The translations under genes and the position numbers were made by a program. The notes beneath the pieces are model-generated. The model ran no database searches. It was not told where the DNA came from and saw only the letters and a list, made by a program, of their open reading frames with translations. A DNA stretch of 64,000 bases from Neisseriaceae bacterium PsAf (lineage in GTDB: Bacteria; Pseudomonadota; Gammaproteobacteria; Burkholderiales; Neisseriaceae). Shown here one piece after another: positions 19,489-28,921 of this stretch. Position 1 is the first letter of the stretch. Every line of letters starts with the position of its first letter. The stretch lies in assembly GCA_017114885.1 (NCBI GenBank), contig WNLJ01000030.1, forward strand, positions 1 through 64,000, in the 5' to 3' direction.

Positions 19489-20376
19489 ATGAGTATTTTA
19501 GTTGATAAAAATACAAAAGTTTTAGTACAAGGATTTACAGGAAAGAATGGTACTTTCCATTCGGAACAAGCCATTGCTTACGGTACTAAAGTAGTTGGTG
19601 GGGTTACCCCAGGAAAAGGAGGTCAAACTCATTTAGGTTTGCCTGTTTTCAATACAATGCAAGAAGCAGTAGCAGAAACAAAAGCAGATACTTCTGTTAT
19701 TTATGTTCCTGCACCTTTCGTTTTGGACTCAATCATTGAAGCAGTTGATTCTGGTATTAAACTGATTGTTGTCATTACAGAAGGAGTCCCTACTTTAGAT
19801 ATGTTGATTGCTAAACGTTACATAGAGACAGTGGGTGATGTCCGTTTAATCGGTCCTAACTGCCCAGGTGTTATCACTCCTGGAGAATGTAAAGTTGGGA
19901 TTATGCCTGGACATATTCATTTACCTGGTAGTGTTGGTATTATTTCTCGTTCTGGTACATTAACTTACGAAGCAGTGGGACAAACTACTAAAATTGGTTT
20001 AGGCCAATCTACTTGTGTCGGAATTGGTGGAGACCCTATTCCTGGTTTCAATCAAATTGATGTATTAGAATTGTTTGAAAAAGATCCTCAAACTAAATCT
20101 ATTGTTTTGATTGGTGAAATTGGTGGTACTGCGGAAGAAGAAGCCGCTGAATACATTAAATCAAATGTTACCAAACCAGTAGTAGGTTATATCGCAGGTG
20201 TTACTGCACCTAAAGGTAAGAGAATGGGTCATGCGGGTGCGATTATTTCAGGTGGTAAAGGAACTGCTGAAGAAAAATTTAAAGCATTTGAAAAAGCAGG
20301 TATTGCTTACACCAGAAGTCCTGCTGAAATCGGTTCTACCTTACTAGAATTGCTAAAATCTAAAGGTATGGCATAA
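19489..20376 (+). CDS. sucD: succinyl-CoA synthetase alpha subunit
   Basis: SucD binds CoA and is phosphorylated on a histidine during catalysis. The CoA-binding loop is [15 protein letters not shown] (about residues 14-28). The phosphohistidine is about His248 in [17 protein letters not shown]. The core motif [10 protein letters not shown] is intact. It has 295 residues, and AAGGAGAGTCAAG gives a good ribosome-binding site. It ends the sucCD unit and is closed by a strong terminator. An intact sucCD argues against Snodgrassella-like relatives that, as far as I recall, use a CoA-transferase instead. Confidence 0.98.
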   Translation: MSILVDKNTKVLVQGFTGKNGTFHSEQAIAYGTKVVGGVTPGKGGQTHLGLPVFNTMQEAVAETKADTSVIYVPAPFVLDSIIEAVDSGIKLIVVITEGVPTLDMLIAKRYIETVGDVRLIGPNCPGVITPGECKVGIMPGHIHLPGSVGIISRSGTLTYEAVGQTTKIGLGQSTCVGIGGDPIPGFNQIDVLELFEKDPQTKSIVLIGEIGGTAEEEAAEYIKSNVTKPVVGYIAGVTAPKGKRMGHAGAIISGGKGTAEEKFKAFEKAGIAYTRSPAEIGSTLLELLKSKGMA

Positions 20377-20394
20377 GTTTATTTCTACTTTTTA

Positions 20395-20428
20395 AAAAAA
20401 GGGTTAGTTCAACAACTAACCCTTTTTT
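20395..20428 (+). terminator. bidirectional terminator between sucD and the dioxygenase gene
   Basis: A perfect 15-bp stem (20395-20409 and 20414-20428) with a CAAC loop has an A tract on one side and a T tract on the other. It can end both sucD and the convergent gene at 20448-21242. Confidence 0.92.
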
Positions 20429-20447
20429 ATTGTCATTGTATTTTTCT

Positions 20448-21242
20448 TTATTTTTTGATAGCCATGCATGTCATATCTAAGGCCGTCATAGCAAAATGCT
20501 GATTAAATATTTCAAAAAATTCATCCTCTCTTGCTTGTGCTAAAACATATATTAGAGGAATGAAATGTTCTTGACTGGCAATAGATAAGGCAATTTCAGG
20601 ACTATTACTTTCCAAATAATCGAAAAATCCTTCTATATTTTTATCTTTTAGATAGCTAATAATCCGCTCTTGAAAGATTTTCGCCCATGGATAAATCTGT
20701 GATGTATTATCAATATTTCTACAATAACCTAGATTATGAATCAAATTCCCACTGCCCAAAATTAAAATATTTTTTTCACGTAAAGAACATAATGATTGAG
20801 CCAATTCAAAATGTTGTCTAAAACTTAAATCGTAATTGATACTCAATTGAATCACAGGAATATTGATGTGTGAATTGACCTGATAAATAACACTCCAAGT
20901 ACCATGATCTAAGCCCCACTCATTAGTCAAAATAGGCTGATAATTCATTAATAAGGAAGCGACATACTGCGCTATATCTTGGCTACCTGCTATGTTTAAT
21001 TGTATATCATACATTTCTTGAGGAAATCCATAAAAGTCATAAATTATCTTTTGTGGATTATTAGTGGTGATTCCTACACCATGTGTGACCCAATGAGCAG
21101 AAATACTTAATATGCCTTTTAATTCAGAGAAATTCTGTAAATATTTTTCCCACTCAATCGCATATGGGTTATCTTCTATCATTAATATAGGACTTCCATG
21201 TCCAATAAAAATAGCAGGAATTAAATCAGCTTTATTGATCAT
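20448..21242 (-). CDS. class III extradiol dioxygenase, YgiD/DODA family
   Basis: This is a LigB-fold non-haem dioxygenase of the 4,5-DOPA extradiol dioxygenase type (264 residues). Expected metal ligands are visible: His15 in FIGHGSP, His50 in SISAHW, and a histidine in GSGNLIHNLG. WGLDHGTWSVI is a further family motif. Bacterial YgiD proteins cleave DOPA-like catechols, but the natural substrate here is unknown. It lies 41 bases after the esterase-like gene in the same direction and may share its transcript. No strong ribosome-binding site precedes the ATG. Confidence 0.88.
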   Translation of the reverse strand: MINKADLIPAIFIGHGSPILMIEDNPYAIEWEKYLQNFSELKGILSISAHWVTHGVGITTNNPQKIIYDFYGFPQEMYDIQLNIAGSQDIAQYVASLLMNYQPILTNEWGLDHGTWSVIYQVNSHINIPVIQLSINYDLSFRQHFELAQSLCSLREKNILILGSGNLIHNLGYCRNIDNTSQIYPWAKIFQERIISYLKDKNIEGFFDYLESNSPEIALSIASQEHFIPLIYVLAQAREDEFFEIFNQHFAMTALDMTCMAIKK

Positions 21243-21283
21243 AAATACAATTCATTCATTAAAAAATAATATTAGCCATTAGA

Positions 21284-22165
21284 TTATTGACCACCTTCTT
21301 TATATTGATTAAACCAGTTAACAATACGCTCCGGAGAAGATGAGAGCCACTGATGTCCCGCTGATGGTTCAACATATATTTCGGTAGTAATTCCTGATTT
21401 TTTAAGTTGTCTATAATATGCTTGTGCTGTTGGTTCCGGCACAATAATATCTTTCCCCCCATGTAATAATAAAGTAGGTGGATGGTTCTTAGGCAGTTGT
21501 TTAGGCACGATACAAGCAGGACCAAAGCATGTCGCATAAGACCCAGATTGTATAGCCAATGCCTTAAACTGTCCTGGAAAAGAAATCGCCATACGACTGG
21601 TATTGTAGCCCCCGCTAGAAATTCCTGTAGCAAATTGTACTTGGGGATTAATCGGTCCAAAATCGCCTGAAGCTACTTTTTCAAATAAGGTCTTTAAAAA
21701 ATAATAATCATTGGTTTTTTCATATAATTCAGGAGTTAATGCCATGCTTGTTTCCCATATTTTATGAAATCGTGCGCTTGGCGCAATAACAGCATAACCA
21801 TTATCAAGTAAGTTTTTAATCAATTCTGTGCGATGATAATTGGCAAAAGGCGCATCTGATTGAGAACTAAAGCTGGGTGCGAAATAACCTGTCCCTTGAT
21901 ATATGAACACAACTGGCCAGCCACCTTTAGGGGCTGTCCCTTTTGGGAGTTGGTAAACAACATCTCTTTTTTCTATTTGATTTAAAGGATTAGTATAACT
22001 AATTTGTACTTTACTACTAGGACAATTTAATCTTTTCACACCTTCATTTAGATTTTCCAAATAACAATTAGATTCTTGATGTTTTCTAGCGTTCCTATGC
22101 TTGTCACTTGCAAAAGTTGCCTGAAAAACAAATAAAAAAAATAATAATAGTATTTTATGCTGCAT
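21284..22165 (-). CDS. secreted alpha/beta hydrolase, esterase/depolymerase-like
   Basis: An exported 293-residue serine hydrolase. A signal peptide with a long hydrophobic core ends near the TFAS site at residue 20. The nucleophile elbow is GISSGGY, the acid is in LLLHGGKDIIV and the histidine in PSAGHQWLSS, in the order of the feruloyl esterase/polyhydroxybutyrate depolymerase-like (LpqC) group. Two cysteine-containing segments (ATCFGPAC and the N-terminal NCYLEN/LNCPS) could form periplasmic disulfides. The substrate is not predictable. It is read toward the dioxygenase gene and diverges from the thiolase gene. Confidence 0.82.
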   Translation of the reverse strand: MQHKILLLFFLFVFQATFASDKHRNARKHQESNCYLENLNEGVKRLNCPSSKVQISYTNPLNQIEKRDVVYQLPKGTAPKGGWPVVFIYQGTGYFAPSFSSQSDAPFANYHRTELIKNLLDNGYAVIAPSARFHKIWETSMALTPELYEKTNDYYFLKTLFEKVASGDFGPINPQVQFATGISSGGYNTSRMAISFPGQFKALAIQSGSYATCFGPACIVPKQLPKNHPPTLLLHGGKDIIVPEPTAQAYYRQLKKSGITTEIYVEPSAGHQWLSSSPERIVNWFNQYKEGGQ

Positions 22166-22309
22166 TGACCAACCCCAAATTTTAAATATAAGTCAATAAA
22201 ATGGTAAAATAACACTCTATTGACGAATTTTAACAAATTAATGTGTAAAATTATATAATTAAGAATGAAAGATTGACATAAGATTAGTAAGATCTATTTA
22301 CATTCAAGA

Positions 22310-22315
22310 TATAAT
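22310..22315 (+). promoter_or_regulatory. possible -10 box of the thiolase gene
   Basis: A perfect TATAAT lies 95 bases before the thiolase ATG. The best -35-like word, TTGACA at 22273-22278, is 31 bases upstream and so not in register, so this promoter is only suggested. Confidence 0.3.
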
Positions 22316-22404
22316 AATGGTAGATAAATAATTCTTGCTAAATGTGTTTTTTCTTCTTACACTAATGTTTCTTAATTTTGATTAAAATAATAAAAGGAAA
22401 AATT

Positions 22405-23691
22405 ATGGCTAATCAACTCAGAAAAGTAGCAATCATTGGGGGAAATCGTATTCCGTTTGCTCGTTCCAATGGCGCCTACATGAAAAAATCAAACTCTGAC
22501 ATGTTTACAGCAGCATTGAATGGTTTGATTAAACGTTTTAATTTAGATGGTGAATTAATTGGCGAAGTAGCCGCTGGTGCTGTATTAAAGCATAGTAAAG
22601 ATTTCAATATGATTCGTGAGTGTGTCTTAGGCTCTAGTTTAGCGCCAGAAACACCTGCATATGACTTACAACAAGCTTGTGGTACAGGATTACAAGCTAC
22701 CTTTCAAATTGCGAATAAAATTGCATTAGGATTAATTGATTGTGGTATTGCAGGAGGTGTTGATACCACTTCTGATGCGCCTATTGCAGTTGGTAAAAAA
22801 ACTCGTGAAGCGCTAATGGAAGCAAATGCTGCTAAAACAATGGGTGCTAAGATTAAGGCACTTACTAAAATTTCCCTTTCTGGTTTGATCGAACCGCCTC
22901 AAAACAAAGAACCTCGCACAGGTCTTTCTATGGGAGATCACGCTGCAATTACCGCATTAGAATGGGGTATTACACGTGAAGATCAAGATGAATTAGCTTA
23001 TCTTAGCCATAAAAATCTAGCTGCTGCGTATGAAGAAGGTTTTTTTGAAGATTTATTGACCCCTTTTGCTGGTTTAAAAAGAGATTCTAATTTACGTCCT
23101 GATACGACTATTGAAAAATTAGCTACACTAAAACCAGTTTTCGGAAAAGGTCCTGATGCTACCATGACTGCAGGTAACTCTACTCCCCTTACAGATGGTG
23201 CCTCAGCTGTATTATTGGCCTCTGAAGAATGGGCAAAAGAACACGATCTTCCAATTCTTGCTTATTTAACCTTCCAAGAAACTGCTGCTGTTGATTTTAT
23301 CGGTAGAAATGGTAAACCAGAAGGTTTATTGATGGCTCCTGCTTATGCTGTGCCTAGAATGTTGAAACGAGCTGGTATTACTTTACAAGACTTTGATTTT
23401 TATGAAATTCATGAAGCTTTTGCTTCTCAAGTATTATCAACCTTAAAAGCATGGGAAAGCGATGCTTTCTGTCAGCAAAGATTAGGCTTAGACGGTGCTT
23501 TAGGCTCAATTGATAGAAGCAAATTAAATGTTAAAGGTTCTTCTTTAGGTTGTGGACACCCATTTGCAGCAACAGGAGGCAGAATCTTAGCGACAGCAGC
23601 CAAGCTTATCAACCAGAAAGGTCACAGTAGAGCACTTATCTCTATTTGCGCAGCTGGTGGACAAGGTGTAACTGCAATTGTAGAAAAATAA
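22405..23691 (+). CDS. acetyl-CoA C-acyltransferase (thiolase, FadI-like)
   Basis: A thiolase of 428 residues that condenses or cleaves acyl-CoA with acetyl-CoA. The acyl-accepting nucleophile is Cys92 in LQQACGTGLQA. The histidine is in SSLGCGHPFAATGGR, and the second catalytic cysteine in ISICAAGGQGVTA. IHEAFASQ is conserved in the family. AAAGGAAAAATT fits the ATG at 22405, whereas an in-frame TTG nine codons earlier has no such support. A MaoC-type hydratase lies 3 kb away, but no ketoacyl-CoA reductase is in the window. A role in fatty-acid or hydroxyacyl metabolism is inference. Confidence 0.93.
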   Translation: MANQLRKVAIIGGNRIPFARSNGAYMKKSNSDMFTAALNGLIKRFNLDGELIGEVAAGAVLKHSKDFNMIRECVLGSSLAPETPAYDLQQACGTGLQATFQIANKIALGLIDCGIAGGVDTTSDAPIAVGKKTREALMEANAAKTMGAKIKALTKISLSGLIEPPQNKEPRTGLSMGDHAAITALEWGITREDQDELAYLSHKNLAAAYEEGFFEDLLTPFAGLKRDSNLRPDTTIEKLATLKPVFGKGPDATMTAGNSTPLTDGASAVLLASEEWAKEHDLPILAYLTFQETAAVDFIGRNGKPEGLLMAPAYAVPRMLKRAGITLQDFDFYEIHEAFASQVLSTLKAWESDAFCQQRLGLDGALGSIDRSKLNVKGSSLGCGHPFAATGGRILATAAKLINQKGHSRALISICAAGGQGVTAIVEK

Positions 23692-23707
23692 TTTTCTCTC
23701 ACTGAAT

Positions 23708-23739
23708 AAAAAAGGTCAGATATAATTCTGACCTTTTTT
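23708..23739 (+). terminator. bidirectional terminator after the thiolase gene
   Basis: A perfect 13-bp stem (23708-23720 and 23727-23739) with a six-base loop is flanked by A and T tracts. It can serve both the thiolase gene and the convergent small gene at 23765. Confidence 0.92.
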
Positions 23740-23764
23740 ATTGTTACTGCTTATTATTCATGCT

Positions 23765-24058
23765 TTATCTAAAAAAAGCAGGAAGTTCCATGCCTGTCAT
23801 TCTCGCCATAAATCGAATCATCGTTGTATAAATATTAAAAAATAATTTACCATCATTTGAAATAGGTAGATTATCGACTACTTGATTGGCATTAACATTA
23901 GCTAAATTATCAACTGCTTGAGTAGCGGTAACAGGAATAGATTCATTATTATGATAATAATTAGGCGCAGAGCCTGTTATTGCATTATTTGCCAAAGCAG
24001 TCGTACTTGTTAGTAATAAAGTAGAAATAAGTAGCATAGAAAGATTCTTTTTTTTCAT
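23765..24058 (-). CDS. small secreted protein of unknown function
   Basis: I do not recognise this 97-residue protein. It begins with a clear signal peptide (MKKKNLSMLLISTLLLTS) with an ALAN cleavage-type end near residue 24. The mature part is about 73 residues, has no cysteine, is rich in Asn, Val and Ala with a loose internal repeat (AVDNLANVNANQ / QVVDNLPIS), and ends in a methionine-rich stretch, MIRFMARMTGMELPAFF. AAGGAGAG precedes two adjacent ATGs. The second (24058) has the better spacing. It lies just downstream of nusB in the same direction, 55 bases from the nusB stop, with its own ribosome-binding site. Confidence 0.7.
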   Translation of the reverse strand: MKKKNLSMLLISTLLLTSTTALANNAITGSAPNYYHNNESIPVTATQAVDNLANVNANQVVDNLPISNDGKLFFNIYTTMIRFMARMTGMELPAFFR

Positions 24059-24113
24059 CATTTACTCTCCTTATAATTTTCTTAGAGTGATAATTTAACA
24101 TAAAGTTCATTAA

Positions 24114-24560
24114 CTATGGGTTATCATAAGGTCGCAATGCAATGGATAAGCGATCCAAAACGCCATTAATAAATTTATAACTATCCTCTTTGGCATATCC
24201 TTTAGCCAATTCTACACTCTCATTAATGATGACAGGAAAAGGTGTTTCTGGTGATGTTTTTAATTCATGACAGGCAATCAATAGAATTGCTTTTTCAATG
24301 GCATTCACTTCTTCCCAACTTCTATCTAAATATGGTGTCAGTTCAATTTGATATGTTTCAATCATGGGATAAATGCCTAAAAATAAAGTATCAAAAAAGT
24401 TTTCATCTACCTTAGGCTTTTTCTCTTGTGATGCATTTAAAAAGGTTTCAGTTTCTTTAATATTTTTTGATAACTCTTGTGCGGAGTACTCGGGATTTAA
24501 AATTAATTGATAAAGTGCTTGTAAAACAAATTCCCGTGAACGACGTCTGGGCGTTCTCAT
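24114..24560 (-). CDS. nusB: transcription antitermination protein NusB
   Basis: NusB binds the boxA RNA of ribosomal operons together with NusE (S10) and promotes antitermination. The 148-residue protein has the all-helical family pattern, beginning RTPRRRSREFVLQALYQLIL with its arginine-rich N-terminus. The C-terminal VIINESVELAKGYAKEDSYKFINGVLD is highly diagnostic. AAGGAATATAATAGT precedes the ATG. It follows ribH by 21 bases, the widespread ribH-nusB order. Confidence 0.95.
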   Translation of the reverse strand: MRTPRRRSREFVLQALYQLILNPEYSAQELSKNIKETETFLNASQEKKPKVDENFFDTLFLGIYPMIETYQIELTPYLDRSWEEVNAIEKAILLIACHELKTSPETPFPVIINESVELAKGYAKEDSYKFINGVLDRLSIALRPYDNP

Positions 24561-24581
24561 ACTATTATATTCCTTAGATAA

Positions 24582-25046
24582 TTATTTCTTATTTTTTCTT
24601 AAATTTTTAAGATGATTGGCCATTTCAATAGCAACATCTGCAGCTTCTGAACCTTTTATTCTGGCCCTAGCAATAGCTTGTTCATCATTTTCTGTCGTTA
24701 GCACAGCATTTGCAATCGGCGTATTAAAATCCAGTGATACTCGAGAAATACCTCGTGCTGAAATATCAGCTACCAATTCAAAATGATAGGTTTCTCCACG
24801 GATGACCACGCCCAATGCAATCAAGGCATCAAAATCATCGCAAACCAACAAATTTTGTAATGCAATTGGAATCTCTAGTGCTCCAGGGACTGTAACCAGG
24901 GTGATATTTTTCTGTTTAACCTCTTGTTTAATTAATTCTTTAACACAAGCATTTAAAAGCTCTTCACCAATCCCATTTGAAAACCTAGATTGTACAATAC
25001 CAACCTTTAAGCCTTTCCCTTTTAGTTGAACTGGATATTTCTTCAT
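24582..25046 (-). CDS. ribH: 6,7-dimethyl-8-ribityllumazine synthase
   Basis: RibH makes the lumazine precursor of riboflavin from the ribityl-aminouracil and a four-carbon phosphate, as an oligomeric shell. It has 154 residues. Visible motifs are QSRFSNGIGEELL near residue 19, VPGALEIPIALQ, and LGVVIRGETYHFELVA, which contains the catalytic histidine. The family's C-terminal region (DEQAIARARIKGSEAADVAIEMA) is complete. It is the first gene of a ribH-nusB pair and diverges from dnaJ over 147 bases that must hold both promoters. Confidence 0.96.
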   Translation of the reverse strand: MKKYPVQLKGKGLKVGIVQSRFSNGIGEELLNACVKELIKQEVKQKNITLVTVPGALEIPIALQNLLVCDDFDALIALGVVIRGETYHFELVADISARGISRVSLDFNTPIANAVLTTENDEQAIARARIKGSEAADVAIEMANHLKNLRKNKK

Positions 25047-25193
25047 TGCTTTTCACTCTCTTCCATGAATAAGTCAGATACCATTATACGTATTTTTATT
25101 GATAATAAAACCACATTTATATTATATTAGACTTGATTTTAATAAAAGTACCCATATTTAGAAGTAATTGATAATTGAAAGATAATATAAGTC

Positions 25194-26312
25194 ATGAGTG
25201 ATAGAAATTTTTATGATGTATTAGGAGTGAGTAAAACAGCTTCTCAAGAGGAAATTACTAAAGCATTCCGCAAGCTAGCTATGAAATATCATCCGGATAG
25301 AAATCCTGATAACAAAGAAGCGGAAGAAAAATTTAAAGAAATTCAACAGGCTTATGCTGTTTTATCCGACGCAGAAAAAAGAAAACAATATGACCAGTTT
25401 GGAGAAGCTGGATTTGGTCCTAACATGGGTGGTTTTAGTAGTAGTGATGCATTTGACTTTAGTGATATATTTAGTCAAATGTTTGGTGGTGCAGCAGGAG
25501 GAAGAGGCAGAAGCCAACAACCTCAAGCTTATCAAGGTGCTGATCTACAATATGATATTCAAATTAGTTTAAAAGAAGCAGCAGAGGGTGTAAAAAAGAC
25601 AATATCCGTACCTACCGAACAAGAATGTGATGTTTGTCATGGTTCTGGTGCTAAACCAGGAAGTAAAATAGATATTTGTTCTACCTGTCATGGAACAGGT
25701 ACTGTTAATGTGAGACAAGCTATTTTTCAATTTCAACAAACTTGTCCAGATTGCCACGGTACAGGAAAAATAATCAAAGAACGTTGTGTCAAATGTAGAG
25801 GCGAAGGAAGGACTAAAACCACAAAAACCTTGGAAGTTTCTATTCCCGCAGGGATAGACGAAGGACAATTTGTGCGCTTAAATGGACAAGGTGATGCGGG
25901 TGTTAATGGCGGTCCTAGTGGTGATTTATATGTTAAAGTACACATCAAACCTGACTCTTTCTTTGTAAGAGATGGTTCTAACCTGCATTGTGAAGTGCCT
26001 GTTACCTTTACGTTAGCTGCCTTAGGTGGCGAGGTAGATGTTCCTACTTTAAATGGAAAAGTAAAACTAAAAGTACCAAAAGGAACCCAAAACGGTAAGA
26101 CCCTACGCCTTAAAGGCAAAGGCTTAAAATCGGTCAGAGGAATCGGAACAGGTGATTTATACTGTCACATATATGTAGAAACCCCTGTCAATTTAACCAA
26201 TAGGCAAGAAGAAATATTAAAAGAATTTGATGATATTTCAAAAAATCTTTCCTATTCTCAGACACCAAAACAAAAAACTTTCTTTGATAAACTCAAAAAT
26301 TTGTTTAGTTAA
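25194..26312 (+). CDS. dnaJ: co-chaperone DnaJ (Hsp40)
   Basis: DnaJ delivers unfolded proteins to DnaK and stimulates its ATPase. The 372-residue protein has a J domain with the HPD motif at residues 33-35, a short Gly/Phe linker, then four zinc-binding CxxCxGxG repeats ([32 protein letters not shown]), and the two substrate-binding barrels. dnaK and grpE are not in the window. The ribosome-binding site is weak (GAAAGA). No heat-shock promoter stood out by eye. Confidence 0.98.
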   Translation: MSDRNFYDVLGVSKTASQEEITKAFRKLAMKYHPDRNPDNKEAEEKFKEIQQAYAVLSDAEKRKQYDQFGEAGFGPNMGGFSSSDAFDFSDIFSQMFGGAAGGRGRSQQPQAYQGADLQYDIQISLKEAAEGVKKTISVPTEQECDVCHGSGAKPGSKIDICSTCHGTGTVNVRQAIFQFQQTCPDCHGTGKIIKERCVKCRGEGRTKTTKTLEVSIPAGIDEGQFVRLNGQGDAGVNGGPSGDLYVKVHIKPDSFFVRDGSNLHCEVPVTFTLAALGGEVDVPTLNGKVKLKVPKGTQNGKTLRLKGKGLKSVRGIGTGDLYCHIYVETPVNLTNRQEEILKEFDDISKNLSYSQTPKQKTFFDKLKNLFS

Positions 26313-26340
26313 AAAAAACCTGCATATGCAGGTTTTTTTT
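26311..26340 (+). terminator. bidirectional terminator, perfect 30-bp palindrome
   Basis: A fully symmetrical sequence centred on CATATG, with ACCTGC/GCAGGT arms and eight A and eight T at the ends. It starts inside the dnaJ stop codon and ends two bases before the stop of the convergent MaoC-type gene, so it must serve both. Confidence 0.92.
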
Positions 26341-26342
26341 AA

Positions 26343-27248
26343 CTATTTTTCTAATGGTATTACTTGTGCAGTTAAAATAATTTTCCCTTTATCTGGCTTT
26401 TCCAACGAGTATGACCAATTATCATCAGATGTATTCGCCACAAACAATTCTGCACTGCCTGGAACTAAGAAAGGTTTACCAAATTCAACTTTATAAGTGC
26501 ACGCTGTTGGTAGCTTCTCTTCACTAGAAGATAATATTCTTGCCATCATCCAACTCCCATGTGCAATGATTTGCGGAAATCCAAAAGCTTTTGCTGTAAT
26601 AGGTGACATATGAATAGGATTTCTATCGCCAGAAATAGAAGCATACTGACGAATCATTTCAGCCGTTGCTTTGACTGTTTCTTGACTAGTAACATTTGAT
26701 TTATCAAAAGCTTCAGAAGATTCTTTAGGCGTACCGCTTAATGATGTTTTTTGTTTACGCAACATCGCACTCACTTGTGACCAAACTAATTCAGAACCAA
26801 CATATACCTCAGTAACCACGTCTATTAGTAAGCCCGAACGATGTTCTCTCATATTTTCAGTATGCACGTAAATATCGACAACGGCATCTGTCGCTACCTC
26901 TTTATACTGATTAATGGTATTGTATAGATGCACTAAACCTACTGGCACATAAGGAAAATCTGGCTCCGTTAATAGTTTAATGACTATCGGGAAAGCCACT
27001 GAATATAAATAGGTTATTGGCAAAACATTGCGATTTGCTAACTGTGTATTATCTGTATATTTTTTAACCTCTTGTGGATTTAATCGATAATTTTTCAAAA
27101 TAAATCTTTTCGCAGGAAGACTTGGTAAAGCACTACCTCCATGCTTAACAGTTAATGATTTTGTTATCATCTGCCCTGCTGCTTTCAAATATCCCTTAGT
27201 CAATGAAGGCAAACCATTTAATTCAATATCTTTATTACATGACCCCAT
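26343..27248 (-). CDS. MaoC-type acyl-CoA/ACP dehydratase
   Basis: A 301-residue protein with two hot-dog folds, the arrangement of fungal-type and proteobacterial MaoC hydratases. The C-terminal half carries the hydratase motif YASISGDRNPIHMSPITAKA followed by GFPQIIAHG. The Asp and His in GDRNPIH are the expected catalytic pair. The N-terminal half is degenerate and probably binds the acyl chain. It could hydrate 2-enoyl thioesters, and the nearby thiolase would be a plausible partner. That link is inference, because five other genes lie between them. Confidence 0.87.
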   Translation of the reverse strand: MGSCNKDIELNGLPSLTKGYLKAAGQMITKSLTVKHGGSALPSLPAKRFILKNYRLNPQEVKKYTDNTQLANRNVLPITYLYSVAFPIVIKLLTEPDFPYVPVGLVHLYNTINQYKEVATDAVVDIYVHTENMREHRSGLLIDVVTEVYVGSELVWSQVSAMLRKQKTSLSGTPKESSEAFDKSNVTSQETVKATAEMIRQYASISGDRNPIHMSPITAKAFGFPQIIAHGSWMMARILSSSEEKLPTACTYKVEFGKPFLVPGSAELFVANTSDDNWSYSLEKPDKGKIILTAQVIPLEK

Positions 27249-27571
27249 ATTACGCTCCTAAAATAGAGTAATTATTCTATCAAACAAAAAGTATTTTGAA
27301 CACCATAGTGGATGTCGTTTTTGTCTAATGAACAATACTTCTTACGGAAAATTTTTGTCTAATTACATTAATAATACAGACAATAAATGATAATTTATTA
27401 CTTTTTTGACAAAAAACAACATTATATTATAAAAAAATAAAATTTATTCAATAAAAAAAATTAGCTCTATCATATTTAATTTATTGGAATATATCAACAA
27501 TTAGTATATTTAGCTATTGATTTGTTTATTAACAATAATGATATACTAAAAAAAACATATATAGGATGTTT
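27249..27571. other. divergent promoter gap before brnQ
   Basis: These 323 bases are extremely AT-rich, with long A and T runs and no credible gene. They must hold the MaoC promoter (minus) and the brnQ promoter (plus). For brnQ the best -10 candidate is TATACT at 27542-27547, 25 bases before the start. Confidence 0.5.
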
Positions 27572-28912
27572 ATGGTTAGAATTGTTTTTATACTCGGTTT
27601 AGCACTGTTTGCTTTATTTTTTGGCGCAGGAAATTTAATCTTCCCCATTAAATTGGGTTGGGAAAGTGGTTCTTATTTTTATCCTGCTATTATTGGCTTT
27701 TTAATTACTGGTGTTGGCATTCCCTTACTCGGTCTAATCGCAAGCTCTACTTCCCCTGGTGGAATTCCTAAAATATTAGAAGAAAAAGTAAGCAGGTGGT
27801 TTTCTGTCTTATTAATGACGACCATCTATCTAACCATTGGTCCTTTATTTGCTATCCCTAGAACTACCACTACTTCTTATACCATTGGTATCGTTCCCAA
27901 CATTAGTGAAGATTCTAATCTTTATTTATTTCTATTTAGCATTGTGTACTTTGCCATCGTATTGGCATTAAGTTTAAAACCGTCTAGAATCGTAGAAAGA
28001 ATTGGCCGATTCCTAACCCCTGCTCTATTACTGGTTATTGGTTTACTTTGTGTGATGGCTTTTTTAAAGTTAAACACCCCTATCACTGATTTAAAAGGTC
28101 CTTATTTAACAAATAATCCTTTTACCGAAGGCTTTACTGAAGGTTATTTAACCATGGATGCCATTGCTTCCATTGCCTTTTCGATTATTTCTCTAACAGC
28201 ACTTAGAGCAATGGGAATTATTAAAAAGAATAAAATATTAAAATACTCTTCTTTAGCTGCTTTAGTTGCAGGAACTTCTCTAGCCATTGTTTATATCAGC
28301 TTGGGTTGGATTGGAAATCATTACCCATTAAGCACAGAACAAGTGAATTGGATTACTCGCAATGAAGTACATGAAGGTGCTTATATTTTAGCCAGTGCTG
28401 CTGATACTCTCTTAGGTAGTTTAGGTCCGATAGTTGTATCAATTGTGGTCACCTTGGCCTGTCTTACTACCGCAATTGGGTTAACAGTGGCCATTTCAAG
28501 TTTTTTCTTTAACTTACTTCATCCATATGTCCCAAGCTTAAAATATAATTTTTATGTTTATTTCTTTACTTTAATTAGTTGTATTTTATCTAACCAAGGA
28601 CTTAATAAAGTTATTAATGCGTCAATACCTATTTTAACCATTCTCTACCCTATTACGATCTTAATTATTTTCTTGACCCTCATTAATGAAATCATCCCTA
28701 TCCCCAAGATTGCATTCCAAATTACAGTAGGTACAACCTCTTTAATTAGTATTAATAATGTATTTTTCAAAAATATATCAGAACAAGCTTTTATTCCTTT
28801 TTATGAGGCATTAGGTATTTCAATGACTGATTTGACCTTTGCTTGGATTATACCTTCTGTTATTGCTCTGATTATTGGCTATTTAATAGCTTATTTACGT
28901 AAAATAGCTTAG
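27572..28912 (+). CDS. brnQ: branched-chain amino acid:cation symporter BrnQ
   Basis: BrnQ/LIVCS carriers import leucine, isoleucine and valine with Na+ or H+ across the inner membrane. The start FILGLALFALFFGAGNLIFP is the strongest family signature. About twelve hydrophobic segments are spread over 446 residues, and the long loop GWIGNHYPLSTEQVNWITRNE is typical. I prefer the ATG at 27572, because AGGA lies at a workable distance. An ATG two codons earlier overlaps that AGGA. It is followed directly by the thiC riboswitch. Confidence 0.93.
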   Translation: MVRIVFILGLALFALFFGAGNLIFPIKLGWESGSYFYPAIIGFLITGVGIPLLGLIASSTSPGGIPKILEEKVSRWFSVLLMTTIYLTIGPLFAIPRTTTTSYTIGIVPNISEDSNLYLFLFSIVYFAIVLALSLKPSRIVERIGRFLTPALLLVIGLLCVMAFLKLNTPITDLKGPYLTNNPFTEGFTEGYLTMDAIASIAFSIISLTALRAMGIIKKNKILKYSSLAALVAGTSLAIVYISLGWIGNHYPLSTEQVNWITRNEVHEGAYILASAADTLLGSLGPIVVSIVVTLACLTTAIGLTVAISSFFFNLLHPYVPSLKYNFYVYFFTLISCILSNQGLNKVINASIPILTILYPITILIIFLTLINEIIPIPKIAFQITVGTTSLISINNVFFKNISEQAFIPFYEALGISMTDLTFAWIIPSVIALIIGYLIAYLRKIA

Positions 28913-28921
28913 AATATAAGT

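Noticed and set aside
21259-21660. 133-residue open frame on the minus strand overlapping the secreted hydrolase
   Set aside because: It lies in another frame of a gene with an intact catalytic triad and signal peptide, and shows no family pattern of its own.
22273-22278. TTGACA as a -35 box of the thiolase gene
   Set aside because: The only good -10 (TATAAT at 22310) is 31 bases away, far outside the usable spacing.
25569-26119. Two long minus-strand frames inside dnaJ
   Set aside because: DnaJ is complete with HPD and four zinc motifs. The antisense frames show no motif or ribosome-binding site.
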